In this document: positions 35,346 to 47,360 of the stretch, one piece after another
Layout: every line of letters begins with the position of its first letter
Position numbering within the stretch: the stretch's first letter is position 1
DNA from: Lamellibrachia satsuma
Taxonomy: Eukaryota; Annelida; Polychaeta; Sabellida; Siboglinidae
Direction of reading: 5' to 3'
DNA: 64,000 nucleotides
Assembly: GCA_033239005.1 (NCBI GenBank)
Contig: BSQZ01000001.1
Coordinates: 31,386,758 to 31,450,757, forward strand
Notes under the pieces: model-generated
Seen by the model: the letters and a program-made list of their open reading frames with translations, nothing else
Database searches by the model: none
What the model was told of the DNA's origin: nothing
Made by a program: the position numbers and the translations under genes

Positions 35346-35854
35346 TCTGTCTGTTGTTTCCAGACACTGAAAGAGGAAATGTGAAATATGTCTCTTTAAT
35401 TTATATTTGGAAGTTTGCACATCGGTGTCAGTTTCTACTTTGGATCTTACATTATTAAACAAATAGTAAAAATGTTCATCTTGTAGCATACAATGGAGTG
35501 GGAAATTTGGGTTTAGGCCTTTGTATCATTTCATGGTTCAGATGTTTGTGTTTGCAATTTTCCAGCCCAACTGCATCTACAGTCCTGCCAGGTCAGATAG
35601 TCAACTGCACTGTAGGTAAGAACAAGACAAGCTACAGAACCCTTCAGAAAGCATCTTTTCAGGGCCCCTATACAGTATGATGTGATAGCATGACAGGAGG
35701 GCTGTATCCCTTTATCAACACACCCCATACACAGTTCCAAGAAAGGTTCACTACATGTGACATGAACAAACTTATCATTTACACAAACTACTATGTTTAA
35801 CTATCCTACACTCTACACTTGACTGTTTAGTTATGTATCAGGTTCTGACCGGTC
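35346..35854. other. Unique sequence, no gene recognised
   Basis: Nothing identified between the LINE tail and the family 3 repeat. Confidence 0.5.
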
Positions 35855-36005
35855 TGCTCAGTTTCCTGATCTAATGATCAAAGTCAAGTCTTTTGATATG
35901 TTTAACAAAAGCAGGCACTCTTTTATTAAACCGACTCAGTATTTTACGTAAACTGTTTACAAACCTGATTCACGATGGGCTAAATCAGTAGAGCCTTTTG
36001 AGTTA
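35855..36005 (+). mobile_element. Dispersed repeat family 3, copy 2
   Basis: TTCCTGATCTAATGATCAAA, GTCAAGTCTTTTGATA, TCTTTTATTAAACCGACT and AAACCTGATTCACGATGGGC match the copy at 14335-14490 in order. Confidence 0.72.
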
Positions 36006-36130
36006 CTCAGGTTGGATGTACACAAGATGTAGGTATCTTTTTGCATGAAATCCACATATCTGTTACTACAACAAACAGTAACATGAAAAGTCACTAACAT
36101 GGCAGAAGTTTTGTGACTTGTACATCTTGT

Positions 36131-36270
36131 TTATGGGTCTACGACTTTTCGTCTAACGACATTTGGTCTAATGCGACAATTCGTCTACTATGATATTTGG
36201 TCTAACGGGACAATTTGTCTACTAAGACATTTGGTCTAACGGGACAATTCGTCTACTACGAACCACATTA
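36131..36270. repeat. 34-bp tandem repeat, about 3.5 copies
   Basis: ATTTGGTCTAACGGGACAAT followed by TCGTCTACTAAGAC. Copies start at 36161, 36195 and 36229. The two half-units (GGTCTAACG and CGTCTACTA) resemble each other, so the unit may itself be a doubled 17-mer. Confidence 0.93.
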
Positions 36271-36589
36271 GCGCATATCAATCACACGATGCACAAAGTT
36301 TTATAGTAGATGTACTATAAAGTCGGACACCCCTTGTTTATTGCAATCAACTCTATCATTCTGTTCTTTATGGCACATTTCTCCTTCTCAGTGTCTGTCT
36401 CTTCTATCCATCTTATAGATGTATTGTAGTTTCTTGATCAGTATTCTTTCACCTAGAAAATAAGAAGCTATTGAAGGCAGTGCAACTGAAAATCATCAAA
36501 AGAATTGACTTTCATCGTTAGATTGGATAACTTGCAAAAGTATGAATGGCTGCATGTTATATCATAGCCTTATGTACAATTATTTCATA

Positions 36590-36775
36590 AAAACTAAACA
36601 AATTGTCTGCACAAACGAGCTAGCATGTTGTCTTCGATACTAGATAGATTGGTGTCATGGATACTAGATAAATTGTTGTTGTGGATAACAGATAGATTGA
36701 TTCTTTGCAAAATTATTCTAAAATGAGATGTTAAAAATTTTTTATTGAGGAAGAACCTTCAAAGAAAGAACTAAT
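36590..36775 (+). mobile_element. MITE-like family 2, copy 2
   Basis: CACAAACGAGCTAGCATGTT, GATACTAGATAGATTG (repeated three times with variation) and TTTTTATTGAGGAAGAACCT match the other copies. The local triplication of ACTAGATAGATTG is specific to this copy. Confidence 0.62.
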
Positions 36776-37203
36776 ATGCTTTCTCTGTGAGATGATTTCT
36801 TGGGCACAGCTATCACTGTGTAATCATGACTTCCTTTACCCTTGTTTCCAGGCACTGAGGTAATCTCCTATTCCAGTCACAGGGTAGCTGTTATTTATTG
36901 TCTTAGCCAGGAAGTGTTTATTCTTGTTTTTTTGCTGTAAAGGAAGGCATCCAACAGAAGCAGGGTTTCCGCTGTCTCTTGATCATGGTAGGAGGGGGTG
37001 ATTGGTGGAAGGGTGATAACTGAAGTCTGGCTTCCATACAACTTCATTAGGGTTGTGGTTAATGGGGTACCCTGGTTAATGACAGGGTAGTCTACCCCAG
37101 TCAGAAACCTCAGTGAGTTCCCCAGTCTAGAGTGACAACTTTCAGTCACCAGTAGACCTTTAGTTCTCTGGTGACTCAGTGTCTTCTATCTTTGTTGCTT
37201 TCT
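36776..37203. other. Unique sequence, no gene recognised
   Basis: Nothing identified. Confidence 0.5.
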
Positions 37204-37460
37204 CAGACCTGCCACTTTTTTTGGTTGAAATGCGTAATTTTGACTAAAAAATTCTGTATTAATCCAAGTAATTTTTCTTGGTAGTTTTCATTGGTTAATC
37301 ACCATGTAGCATTCTGATTCTGATTGCCATCTAACAGGCTGTGAAATGTTCCCAAATCATTAATTCCACTAGGTTTTGCCTGTTTCGATCGAGGGTCACC
37401 ATCTATCAGGCTACAAAGTATGTCTACATCAAATTAAATTAGCCAGGTTTTGCCTAAATC
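37204..37460 (+). mobile_element. MITE family 1, copy D (3'-truncated)
   Basis: Starts CAGACCTGCCACTTTTTTTG, then GTTGAAATGCGTAATTTTGA, CATTGGTTAATCACCATGTA and GTCACCATCTATCAGGCTAC. Homology fades after about 37460 and no right-hand CAGGTCTG end is found. Confidence 0.75.
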
Positions 37461-38784
37461 TGCCTATAATCAAACATAATTGTGCTGAGTCTATTAAAAT
37501 TGTGCTTTGACCATAATAAGTTTGTCATCCAATGTTATACGAGGTTGGGAGATATTTTGGTGTATCTGAAATCAAATCTAACATTATAGAACTTACAGCC
37601 TTATCCAATTAGTTTACCAATTGGCCTTATCCAATTAGTTATCCAATCACCCCAATATTCAATACTAAAGAAGAATGCCAATGTTTACGTAATGGTCCTG
37701 TAGTCATGCATGTGTTGGGGTTTGATTAGCCCTTCCTCAAAGGATTTAGGCAGTGAGTAGGAGAGGAAGCACTCTCTTACAGGTTGAGTGGGATTTAATT
37801 GGCCAATGCCTCCTTCCTATGGAAGGGGTGTGTAGAATGTTTTACAGCAGGGCTATAAGTCTGTCAGCCTGGGTTGGTTGAGGGTTATAAAGGACATGGT
37901 GAACTGATGAATCCATCTTGTTTGGTTTGCCATTACCTGGTTAGTTAGTGTAAGCTCTCAGATTAAATTAATTCTACCAGGTGTGGAGGAGGTTACCAGT
38001 CAGTCATGTGTGACATGTGTACATGCTGTAGTATACCTACTGGAGGGGTACGCTATTTGAATATAGGTGTCAACATCTGCTCTGTTCGTTTTTATTTTAG
38101 GGGTTGCTATTTCGAATTGCCATTCTCATTCGCGATGAATGCATTTGCGAGAAAATGGTAAGTTACTTCAGACCAGAGAAATGAACCTAAAGCAGCCCGT
38201 TATACAACAAGTACACCGATTTTACTGTGGAATTTGAAAATGACATAAAAGTGGCAGATTTCATTCAAAAAGCTATAAAGCAGGACTAAGGGTTAAAAAA
38301 AATTATTTTCCACCTACAAGCTGTAATGTTGATACCTATATGTGTATTTTCTATGATTGTTCCACATTTATGTAAAAAAAACAGTCATGATGTTTTCACC
38401 AGTATTCCAATAAACTATTTAAAAGTAATTACTCGGTGGTACTCCTGGTTGAAACAGTGCAGAAAACCAAGGAATATCACAACTTTGTCATAACTGTGAC
38501 ATTTCTGTGAAGTGTCACAGAACTTGATGTGACAACTGCTAAGTGGTTATGTGTGACAGTTCTCCTGTGTGACAAGGTGACATGGCTGAGATGTCTGTGC
38601 CTGGGACTTGAATCTGCTCTTGAATGTCTACTTCTTGGAAACTCATTTCTACAGTTGACAGGTGTTTTTTACCTCTATGTGAGAGACAGTAGACTTAGGC
38701 AGGGTCTGTTGGAAACTTGATGGAGTGTCTCACTGTTCCGCTGAATTGGGATTAAATAATAATAATAATTTGCAATAATTAATT
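37461..38784. other. Unique sequence, no gene recognised
   Basis: AT-rich. A short local duplication of TTATCCAATTAGTT lies at about 37600-37640. No exon recognised. Confidence 0.5.
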
Positions 38785-38955
38785 TTCTGGGAGTGGACTG
38801 GGAGTAAACCGGGAGTAGACCATGAGTTGACTGAGAGTGGTCCGGGAGTGGACCGGGAATGGACCGGAATGAACCTGAAGTGGACCTGGAGTGGACCGGG
38901 AGTGAACTGGGAGTGGTACTGGAGTGGACCGGGATTGGATTGGGATTAATCTGGG
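38785..38955. repeat. Degenerate ~12-bp repeat (CGGGAGTGGACC)
   Basis: CTGGGAGTGGACCGGGAGTG-type units, period drifting around 11-13 bp. The Pro/Ser/Thr-rich minus-strand frame across it is an artefact. Confidence 0.88.
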
Positions 38956-40059
38956 AATGGGGGTTGGGAAAAGCCCATGAAATATGAAGCAGTTCTGAAC
39001 GGTTGCCTCATTATTCCATGACAAGAATATTTGTAAAATTTCTTTTGTCCAAACCACTAATGAAGCTGCACTAACTGTCTAAATATGTGAGGCAACTTTC
39101 TAGAGATTACCATATCTACAGCAACCCTTAACATCATTTGATTAGATAACACAGGATTGAATAGTTCAGCCCTTTACAGCTGATAACTTACTGGCAGATG
39201 CATATTAATGAATTACCCAGGGGGAGAGGAGACATGTAGAAACAGAAATCTGTCTTTCTGCCGGTGCAGTCAGTCTATGGCATATCAGCTTTATTGTCAG
39301 ATGCTGCTTGGAAATGGGTTGTGCAGATGAAGTCAGGTATCATCTGGAAAGCAACCCAAGGTGATTGACTGGAGGACTCCCCAATCTGGGACTGCCAGGG
39401 GTTAGGGGTGATAGTGATGGGGTAGGGTTACAGCCCGGAAATGTCTATAAGCAGGTGACAGGGTTGGTGCACAAAAGCGAGGTATGTGTTTTGGAGTGCA
39501 CTTGGAAGAGTAACAGATGTGGTGGCTGTCAAACATTGGGGCTGATCTGGCAAAAAGCAAGACATAAATTTGTCTGTCTGTATCTACCCCCCCCAAGGCT
39601 GCAAGGGAAGTAATTTAAGTGGCCACAGTAATGATGCAAACAGTTTCCTGCTTTGATCAGTTATAGCTGTTCCTGATTCCAATGACAGAACCTTGCTGAG
39701 GAATCAGATTACCTTGGTGGCTCTGTTTACCTTCCGTTGCCCCTTGAAATGGGTGAACATTGCATCATAATCTGACCTGTGGTAGTTATTATCATATTAT
39801 ATGTAAACACTGAAGATTGTAATTTACATTTGAGAGCATTAGGGCCTATTGTAAGTGCAGGAGTTTGTATTAAGTATAAATAATGTGTGTGCTTACAACA
39901 ATTGATCTCATCTACTGTTTGTTTTGGGGTAACCTAAATATTTTTTAATCCTCTTGCTGTTGTTTTGAAGTTTTGGTTATTTTGTTCATTCTGTGTTGCC
40001 TCAGTTCACTCAGCTATATAAAGAGTACCTGTGCTATATATAAATGAACGAGTAGTCTT
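38956..40059. other. Unique sequence, no gene recognised
   Basis: No exon, RNA gene or repeat recognised. Confidence 0.5.
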
Positions 40060-40190
40060 TGCGCAATAATTGCAGCAAGGCTGAATTATTCCCGGAGAAG
40101 TCGAATTGGTGTTGGAATGAACAGGTGTGCTATGAGAGGTCCTAAGGAATGGACACCAAGTTATATAAGTACTTACCTTTATCTTTTACC
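40060..40190 (+). mobile_element. SINE-like family 2, truncated copy
   Basis: GCAATAATTGCAGCAAGGCT, GAGAAGTCGAATTGGTGTTG, GAATGAACAGGTGTGC and GGACACCAAGTTATATAAGT align with 41594-41735. The head is missing. Confidence 0.5.
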
Positions 40191-41469
40191 ATGCATCAGT
40201 ACAACATTAATTGTTCTGCAATCAGTTCAAGAGGCCAATTCATAAAACACAAAACATACACCAATTGGTTCTATTCAGTGAGAGTTTCGATAGTAAAACT
40301 AAGACTAAGATGTGGGAGTCAAGATAGAAAGATATTTTCGATTCAACGAAAGACTGGTGGGAGATTGAGACCTAGAGTGCTGCTTCAAATTTAAATAACA
40401 TGAATTCTATAATGGACCCACAGTGTTCTTAACCATCCTACATAAACACATTTTTGGTAGATTGGGTCATCATCTGAGACTCTCATCTAGGGCCATTAAG
40501 CTGGCCACAGCTGTTTCTGATGGCCCATTTATAGCAGCTGACCAGGCTGCTGCTACCACTGACAATCTCCCTATCCTGGTGGGCCAAGTGGGGGAAGTCA
40601 CGGTTGAGTGGTTGAAGACCCAGCTTGTCTATAAATAACCTGACCACCAGAGGCTGCTACTGTGAGTGACCATATTGTCAGTGGGGATATATATTTAAGT
40701 TAATCAATATGTTAATTAATTAAAATAAATAATGTATGCATCACACAACAAAAGCTCATTTGTATTGACAGGTGGAATTAATTTTGTTTTGATGTTATGG
40801 TATAATTACCTACTCAAAGTATTTATGAGATGTTTGTTTAATAATATCTCCCTATACCTGTCACCCCACACCCCTGTGCTCCAAACCCCAGTCCTCCACC
40901 CCTATCCCCCACACCCTGCCACAGTAAGTCTCCCTATTAGACGCAGCTCTGTCCCTGTTGGTTTCCTGTTTGAATGTGTCAGCTGTTGCTTACGCTGTTT
41001 GGTCATGTATACCCCACTGACTGGCCCCCACTGGGGGTTAATCATTGCTGTTGTTCAGGTGTGTGTATATTATTTTGGGGTTGTGTGTAATCATGCTGTG
41101 CCCTGGTCAGGGTTCGTATGGAGGTTAATTACTGGAGGTGTTCCTTTTCAGCTTGTTTTTCCTTTACCCCTGGAACACAACACAGGAGTGAATGTTTAAT
41201 TAGTGGGGCTATTCGCAGACAGGGTGAATCAACACTGATTCAGTGCCAGAAAATTAGCACAAACCCTTCATTTTAGTTCATATCTCCAATTAAAGGTATG
41301 ATCATTTTGTGGCATGCAGTCTCCACATCACATGATGTAAGGGGGTCCCAAAACTGACCTCACTGATAGCTACACATCTAACCTTAATCCTCTAAATAAT
41401 CCTAATCCCAGCATTAACCCAAGGTTAGAATCACTAAGTGACAAATTGTGCAGGCTCTTGGTGCAAACC
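40191..41469. other. Unique sequence, no gene recognised
   Basis: A 71-residue frame at 40423-40638 and a 155-residue frame at 40732-41199 have no recognisable domain or splice context. A CTCF-like motif lies at 40641-40658. Confidence 0.45.
40641..40658 (+). promoter_or_regulatory. CTCF-like motif
   Basis: TGACCACCAGAGGCTGCT matches 16 of 18 positions of YGRCCASYAGRKGGCRSY. Only the two central G/C positions of the GGC step differ. By-eye match to a vertebrate-derived consensus. Confidence 0.25.
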
Positions 41470-41735
41470 AGTATGAATGAATGCGATGCTGTAACATATG
41501 GTTGGAACATTGGACCATCAATTGATGGGAGGACCATGGTTCGAAATGAGTACCTGGCTATAGACAGTAGTGTATATATGTGAACCTATAATCTCTGCAC
41601 AGTAATTGTGGCTTTCCAGAGAAGTCGGATTGGTGGTTGAATGAACAGATCTGCCAGGGGGTGAAGTGTGAAACACTTTGAGTTGTCATATGGACTGGAT
41701 ACTGCCCTAAATATAAACTTACCTTTTGCCTTTAC
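41470..41735 (+). mobile_element. SINE-like family 2, longer copy
   Basis: A diverged tRNA-like head with a box-B-like GGTTCGAAATG (about 41538) precedes GAGAAGTCGGATTGGTGGTT, GAATGAACAGATCTGCCAGG and a tail CACTTTGAGTTG, TGCCCTAAATATAAACTTAC. Body homology to 40060-40190 supports a dispersed family; the pol III origin is inference from the box-B match. Confidence 0.5.
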
Positions 41736-41861
41736 GACTAAAGACACATGACCTTGTCTTCCATTTCAGTGAACCAACATTGTAGTCATAAAACCGAAAC
41801 ATGGCATATTTGACCCTAAATTTGAACAGAGTTGAAGCTAATAATTAGGACAACAAGTGGT

Positions 41862-41977
41862 AAGTAACATGTGTCTGTCTCCACAGACATGGACAGAGAC
41901 TATTACCCAGGAAGATAAAGTAACAGGTGTCTGTGTCCAGAGACATGGACAGAGACTATTACCCAGGAAGATAAAGC
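41862..41977. repeat. ~56-bp direct duplication
   Basis: Two adjacent copies share AGACATGGACAGAGACTATT and ACCCAGGAAGATAAAG. Starts are at 41862 and 41918. Confidence 0.93.
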
Positions 41978-42739
41978 TTGGATTGGTATAAGATGAATTT
42001 ACCGAAAACGTTATACGCTACACAAATCTAGTTCACAGTGGTGATGCAGCCCAAACGCAAGGGACCCTGCTATAAACTCTTCAATGTAGCTAGCCCAACT
42101 GACTATAGGACCCTGATATGAACTGTTTGATGTAGCCCAATACACTTGCAATACAATGGCTAGTGTACACAAAAGGTTGTAGAGACAGGACATTACTCAG
42201 AGACAACACTCAATGCCAGACTCCCCACTGCTCTGACAGTTGTGGTTTTCCTACCTCCAGCTGTGCAGTTCCCAGTTCTGAGATTGTAGGGGTATCACTA
42301 TGTGTCATACACATGGAGGGTGGATAACTTCAAAACACCCCTGCCAGCAAACTCAATACCAATCTCAGGAAACTTCCTCTTCCTATAGGCCAGACAGTCT
42401 CTTATCTAACATGCCGGCCTCTAAAAACTACTCTTCCCCACCGGACATCCATATACTACCAATTTCCCATCCTGCAACCTCATTTTCTCAGCAACCCCCT
42501 ACTGTAAACAACCCTCCAGCATCTAAGCACAAGCAGCAATGACCGGATGTTATTTCTGACAGTCTATGCCCAAAGAACACATTTTGCATTATACAACAAC
42601 ACAATGTAGCAATTAGGGCAGTATTTGCTCCAGGATTAGGGTTTACCCCACTAACTATACCCCAGGGTTTGGCAACAGTAGAAGGCATTTTCGGCTAGTC
42701 CTGCCCAGCCCAATACAACCTGTCGCCCTCATACAATTG
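41978..42739. other. Unique sequence, no gene recognised
   Basis: Short repeated TTCAATGTAGC / TTTGATGTAGC motifs near 42080-42130. No exon recognised. Confidence 0.5.
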
Positions 42740-43157
42740 TAGACCTGCCACAAAAAAAATTTAATCTGCATTTTTGACTTTTGTAAAGCTGTATAAATCC
42801 ATATAGCATTTTTTATTGGTTAATTGGTTAATTCCTATTTTGATAAAGTGTCGCCATCTATTAGGCTACAAAATAAACTACACCAACCAAAATCTGCTAG
42901 GTTTTGCTGGGAATCATATGAAATCCACCAGATTTCACTGGGAATCTGCCCAGCATAAAAATTATTATGTTTTGACTGCTTGATATAAGTTTGTCATTTG
43001 ATGCTATACTTGTGTAATGAACACAATAAAATATGTACCTGTTCACGATATCTCCATTTGAAACAAATTAATATAAAAACTGGACATGACCAAATACCTC
43101 CCAAAGTCCCCAAAACCCGCATTGCATATGGGAAATCCATATGCTGCGACAGGTCTG
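42740..43157 (+). mobile_element. MITE family 1, copy E (best complete copy)
   Basis: Left end TAGACCTGCCAC, right end GCTGCGACAGGTCTG. AGACCTG(C/T)C and its complement form a short terminal inverted repeat. Interior markers are GGTTAATTCCTATTTTGATA, GTGTCGCCATCTATTAGGCT, AAATATGTACCTGTTCACGA and GCATTGCATATGGGAAATCC. Length is about 418 bp with no coding capacity. The flanks give no clear target duplication. Confidence 0.8.
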
Positions 43158-43904
43158 CAAATGTGCTTCCTTCATGGAATTACTGATCATGTGACTTGGG
43201 CAAGGTCATCACGCGGAAGTCTAAAAGCTATTGATGTGTATCAAGTACAGAACAGTACTGTCATACTGATGTGACTGTGCCACCAAGATGCCCTTTTAAC
43301 TAATTTCATTTTGGTTCTACATTTTATGTTACTGCGTAAATATAGCAACTTGCACAGACACTAATGGCATTACTGTGACCACATTGACATTTCTGGCCAC
43401 ACATCCGATTAATGTGAAGAAGGCTGGAACAATGGGCATTTTACATGCTCTGATATACATTTCTATGGTTCGCTTGTGAGCAGCCATGCAGCACTGTTGA
43501 TTTCACCATCAAATATTAAAGAATTGTTAAAAGATACAGGGGAAAAATGCGTTCTGCATGAATGCATGTCCTGCATGAGTGCTTGCTTTGCAGGCATCTA
43601 TATTTACATTTATCTTTATTTATGCTTTGAACATTAATAATAAGACCATTTTATAATAATAACATATTAATATTTTATGAGGTTTATCATGAATAAAAAA
43701 TAGTTTTTAACATTATTATTATTAATTACAGGCATGAATGAACGTGGCTAATAGTAATATGATAATGATGTTGCTTCTTGATATGGCCCCTTTTAAGTAA
43801 ATATTTATAAATTATGGTACTTCATGACGAGTAGTATTAATTATGAGGACCACGTTAAGTAGCTTAAATTTTAGGGACTGAAATAATTTAATAGTTTGTC
43901 AGAT
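43158..43904. other. Unique AT-rich sequence, no gene recognised
   Basis: Nothing identified. Confidence 0.5.
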
Positions 43905-44035
43905 AATTTCCCCTAAACTAACTGAAAAAATTTAGACAAATGAGCTAGCATATCATAGTGGATAATAGGTAAGTTTGATTGGTCCTGACATGAGAGGTGC
44001 AAAAAATAAAGTTGAGGAGGGACCTTTAATGTTAG
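43905..44035 (+). mobile_element. MITE-like family 2, copy 3
   Basis: AGACAAATGAGCTAGCATAT, CATAGTGGATAATAGG and AAAGTTGAGGAGGGACCTTT match the other copies in order. Confidence 0.65.
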
Positions 44036-45407
44036 CGTAATACTATATGCTACTGTAGTAACTATGTAATGGGGTTCTCAGCCAAAAAATTTCAGCATTT
44101 CAATAAACAGTTTACGACCCTGAAGCAACCAATGCTACATGCAAATCCCTAAAATAAATAACTCATGGCACATGACAGAAACAGGGAGAGGTGCACTAGA
44201 GGTAATCACACTGCTTGCCGTCCCAGGCAGCAATGTCCAATTTGAAAGTCTCTTATCAGGTAGTTTGAAGTGGCTGACCAATGCTAGAAGGCCAGACAGG
44301 CTGGCCCCATAACTCATGACCCTCAGCATGTGATTCCCCTGGAGGGGTGATTATCATGCCATCGGCCAATGGGCTTCAGCTGTTTGCCAAATGAGTGACC
44401 TAATTGGATGAATGCTTGATGCTCAGATGTCACTGTTGTTTCTTGGCACAAGGTGGGTAGCATACTAGTAGCTGTAAATGGGAGAATGACCTCAGAAAAT
44501 GCCAAAAATAATGTTGTTTTCAACACAATGTTATAGTTCATCTTGTTATATTTCGTCTCCAAACATGAAGATTTATTGCTCTGCCATTAATTGCACCAAA
44601 ACGGTCTCTACATATGTCATAAAACTGGCGTATTATTTGATTTCATCAACAAATTGTGTATTTTTTCCGAAAATATTAATAGATGAAATATCACAATAGT
44701 AATGCACTTTGTGTACATACACGTTTGTTATCTTAACCCACCAAGATGTTATAAATTCAATGTCGCAATATCACGAAAAACAGTTGTTCAGTTAGCAAAT
44801 GAAAATCGTTGTAGGGCCTACATTTACATTAAGTAACATGTAAACAACACGGGCCTGAGCCTGATGTGATCTTGAATGAATAGTCTGACAGATGCTGCGG
44901 AGTCTGGGGGAGTGATTTTGAGCTGTTTCTTCGATACCGGACCATCTACTGGTCCACACAGACATCACTGACAACCGGGCTGCTCATTTGGCCGTTTTTT
45001 CTCTCAACACATTGATTTCTGCTGGCAAGAGTACGTGTGTTATGGTGTGCATGTAGGCCAAACATATTGCTATGGATACCACCGATCTGTGGCAGCAATG
45101 TTATGTCTTGGCCGAGTAATTATCTGTGGCTCACTGCATAGGTACATTATGTAGTGGTGTTGATATCACTGCCAACATACGGGTTCAGATCACTTTTTAT
45201 TTCCATTGGCAACAATGTTAATGTTTTTTAAGTGCCGTTCGCAAATTTATGCTTTGAATGTTCTGAAAATCAGCTATGTTAATATTTATTCATTCGTTAA
45301 CCTGCTGGACAAAATTAGTCAAATTCCGTGTTTCTCCAGAAAATCATCACACAAGATACTCCCTATCAAATGGTGTCGAAAACAACTACATTATGTCTTC
45401 ATGCGTA
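44036..45407. other. Unique sequence, no gene recognised
   Basis: Short frames on both strands without recognisable motifs. No repeat or RNA gene. Confidence 0.5.
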
Positions 45408-45665
45408 AGGGATCCTTCAGTCACTGACACAAGGGATCCTTCAGCCACAGACAAGGGATCCTTCAGCCACAGACAAGGGATCCTTCAGTCACAGACACAA
45501 AGGATCCTTCAGTCACACACACAAGGGATCCTTCAGTCACTGACACAAGGGATCCTTCAGTCACGTACACAAGGTATCCTTCAGTCACAGACACAAGGGA
45601 TCCTTCACTCACAGACACAAGGGATCCTTCAGTTACTGACACAAGGGATCCTTCAGTCACAGACA
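45408..45665. repeat. 24-bp minisatellite with BamHI site in each unit, about 11 copies
   Basis: Unit AAGGGATCCTTCAGTCACAG ACAC. Two units are shortened (CAGACAAGGGATCC). The 24-bp period keeps frames open on both strands (ILQSQTQG on +, VSVTEGSL on -); these are artefacts. Confidence 0.95.
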
Positions 45666-46699
45666 CGAGCATATGTTGCCTGCCATCCATTAGGAATTTT
45701 AATCTGGGTAGAGCATATGTACTGTACTCCTCAGATATGGCCATATTCCGGTTCAAAAATGATTTTCCAGACAAAAAAAATTGCCAAAAGGTGGACCATC
45801 TGAAAATCACCAGCACTTCATTTGTACGACATGAACCTGGAAGTGAATTAGCGATCCATCCCCAATCTCCCCATACAGGGAAGTTTGCTATATGAGACAC
45901 TACCAACAACATTTATGTAACATTTTACTGCATGTGTCATGTATAGATCTTACTTATATGACATTTATTATTGACATTTATCTGACCAGCTTTTATCACA
46001 TTAAATGACATTCCAAATCATCTCCACCTTAAGAACCTGGAATTGGTTGGATGTTCCTTTTGACAAGTCTCATCTAGTTTTACTACAGTGTGTTATGAAT
46101 ACATCTGTTTCTGATAGATAATCTGCCATTCAGTGAACATACTGCCAGCTTTCCTGCGGTGAGAAAATATGGGCCTGACATTTGTCCATTCCCATGTGTA
46201 AATTGAACCGGCTCCGGGGTTTATTCCAATATAAGACTTGTACGAGCCAATTGTTTTTTATGCCATTTTATTGGGAGCATCTTGTATGTTGATTTTCTGG
46301 AGAGAAAAATGATAGAATTTGACGAAATATTTTTTCAACAGGTTGATGAAAGAATAAATATTAGCATAGCTGATAATCAGAAGATTCAAAATACAACTTT
46401 GCAAACACCATTAAAACATTTACATTGTTACCCACCAGAAATAAATAGTGATAGATCCCCTGCTTGGGGCTGCCACATGATAAGGCAGGGGTGGTTAAAG
46501 AGCCCTGGGTCAGGGAAACATCTATCTGGTGTTGAAGGGTGAATTTAGAGGGTTACTGTGGCCATTCCTCAATGGCACCTGCACCCTGGGGGTATTGGGG
46601 TTGTTGTTGCTGTCAACTCATAGGGTGCTTGGTAATTGACAGGTGTTTAACTTTATTTAGTAAAATGTGATGAAGTGCATTCAACATCTTTACATAGTT
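45666..46699. other. Unique sequence, no gene recognised
   Basis: Nothing identified. Confidence 0.5.
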
Positions 46700-46799
46700 T
46701 TCATCCACCCTGATTACATAGTGTTTACATAATGTCCATCCACCCTGATTACATAGTGTTTACATAATGTCCATCCACCCTGATTAAATAGTGTTTCTA
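46700..46799. repeat. 35-bp tandem repeat, three copies
   Basis: CATCCACCCTGATTACATAG then TGTTTACATAATGTC, starting at 46704 and 46739 plus one further copy. Directly abuts the 19-bp array. Confidence 0.92.
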
Positions 46800-47360
46800 T
46801 AACAATATAGAGACTATATAAAAACATTGAGATTGTATAACAATATCGAGATTGCATAATAAAATTGAGATGGCATGACAGTATCGAGATGGTATGGTAA
46901 TATCAAGATGGCATAATAAAATCGAGATGGCATGACAGTATCGAGATGGTATAACAATATCGAGATTGCATAATAAAATTGAGATGTTATAACAGTATTG
47001 AGATGGTATGACAATATCGAGATGGTATAACAATATCAAGATGGTATAACAATATCGAGATTGTATAACAATATCAAGATGGTATAACAATATCAAGATG
47101 GTATAACAATATCAAGATTGTATAACAATATCAAGATGGTATAACAATATCAAGATGGTATAACAATATCGAGATTGCATAATAAAATTGAGATGTTATA
47201 ACAGTATCGAGATGGTATGACAGTATCAAGATGGTATAACAATATCAAGATGGTATAACAATATCAAGATGGTATAACAATATCGAGATGGTATAACAAT
47301 ATCAAGATGGTATAACAATATCGAGATTGTATAACAATATCGAGATTACATAACAATTAG
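46800..47360. repeat. 19-bp minisatellite, about 29 copies
   Basis: Unit CAATATCAAGATGGTATAA, period 19. Variants are TCGAGATTG, TAAAATTGAGATG and GACAGTATCGAG. Recurrent blocks of variants (TTGCATAATAAAATTGAGAT) at about 46850, 46968 and 47175 imply duplications of several units at a time. Confidence 0.95.

Noticed and set aside
40732..41199. 155-residue + frame
   Set aside because: Mixed hydrophobic/Pro segments but no domain, and no splice or promoter context.
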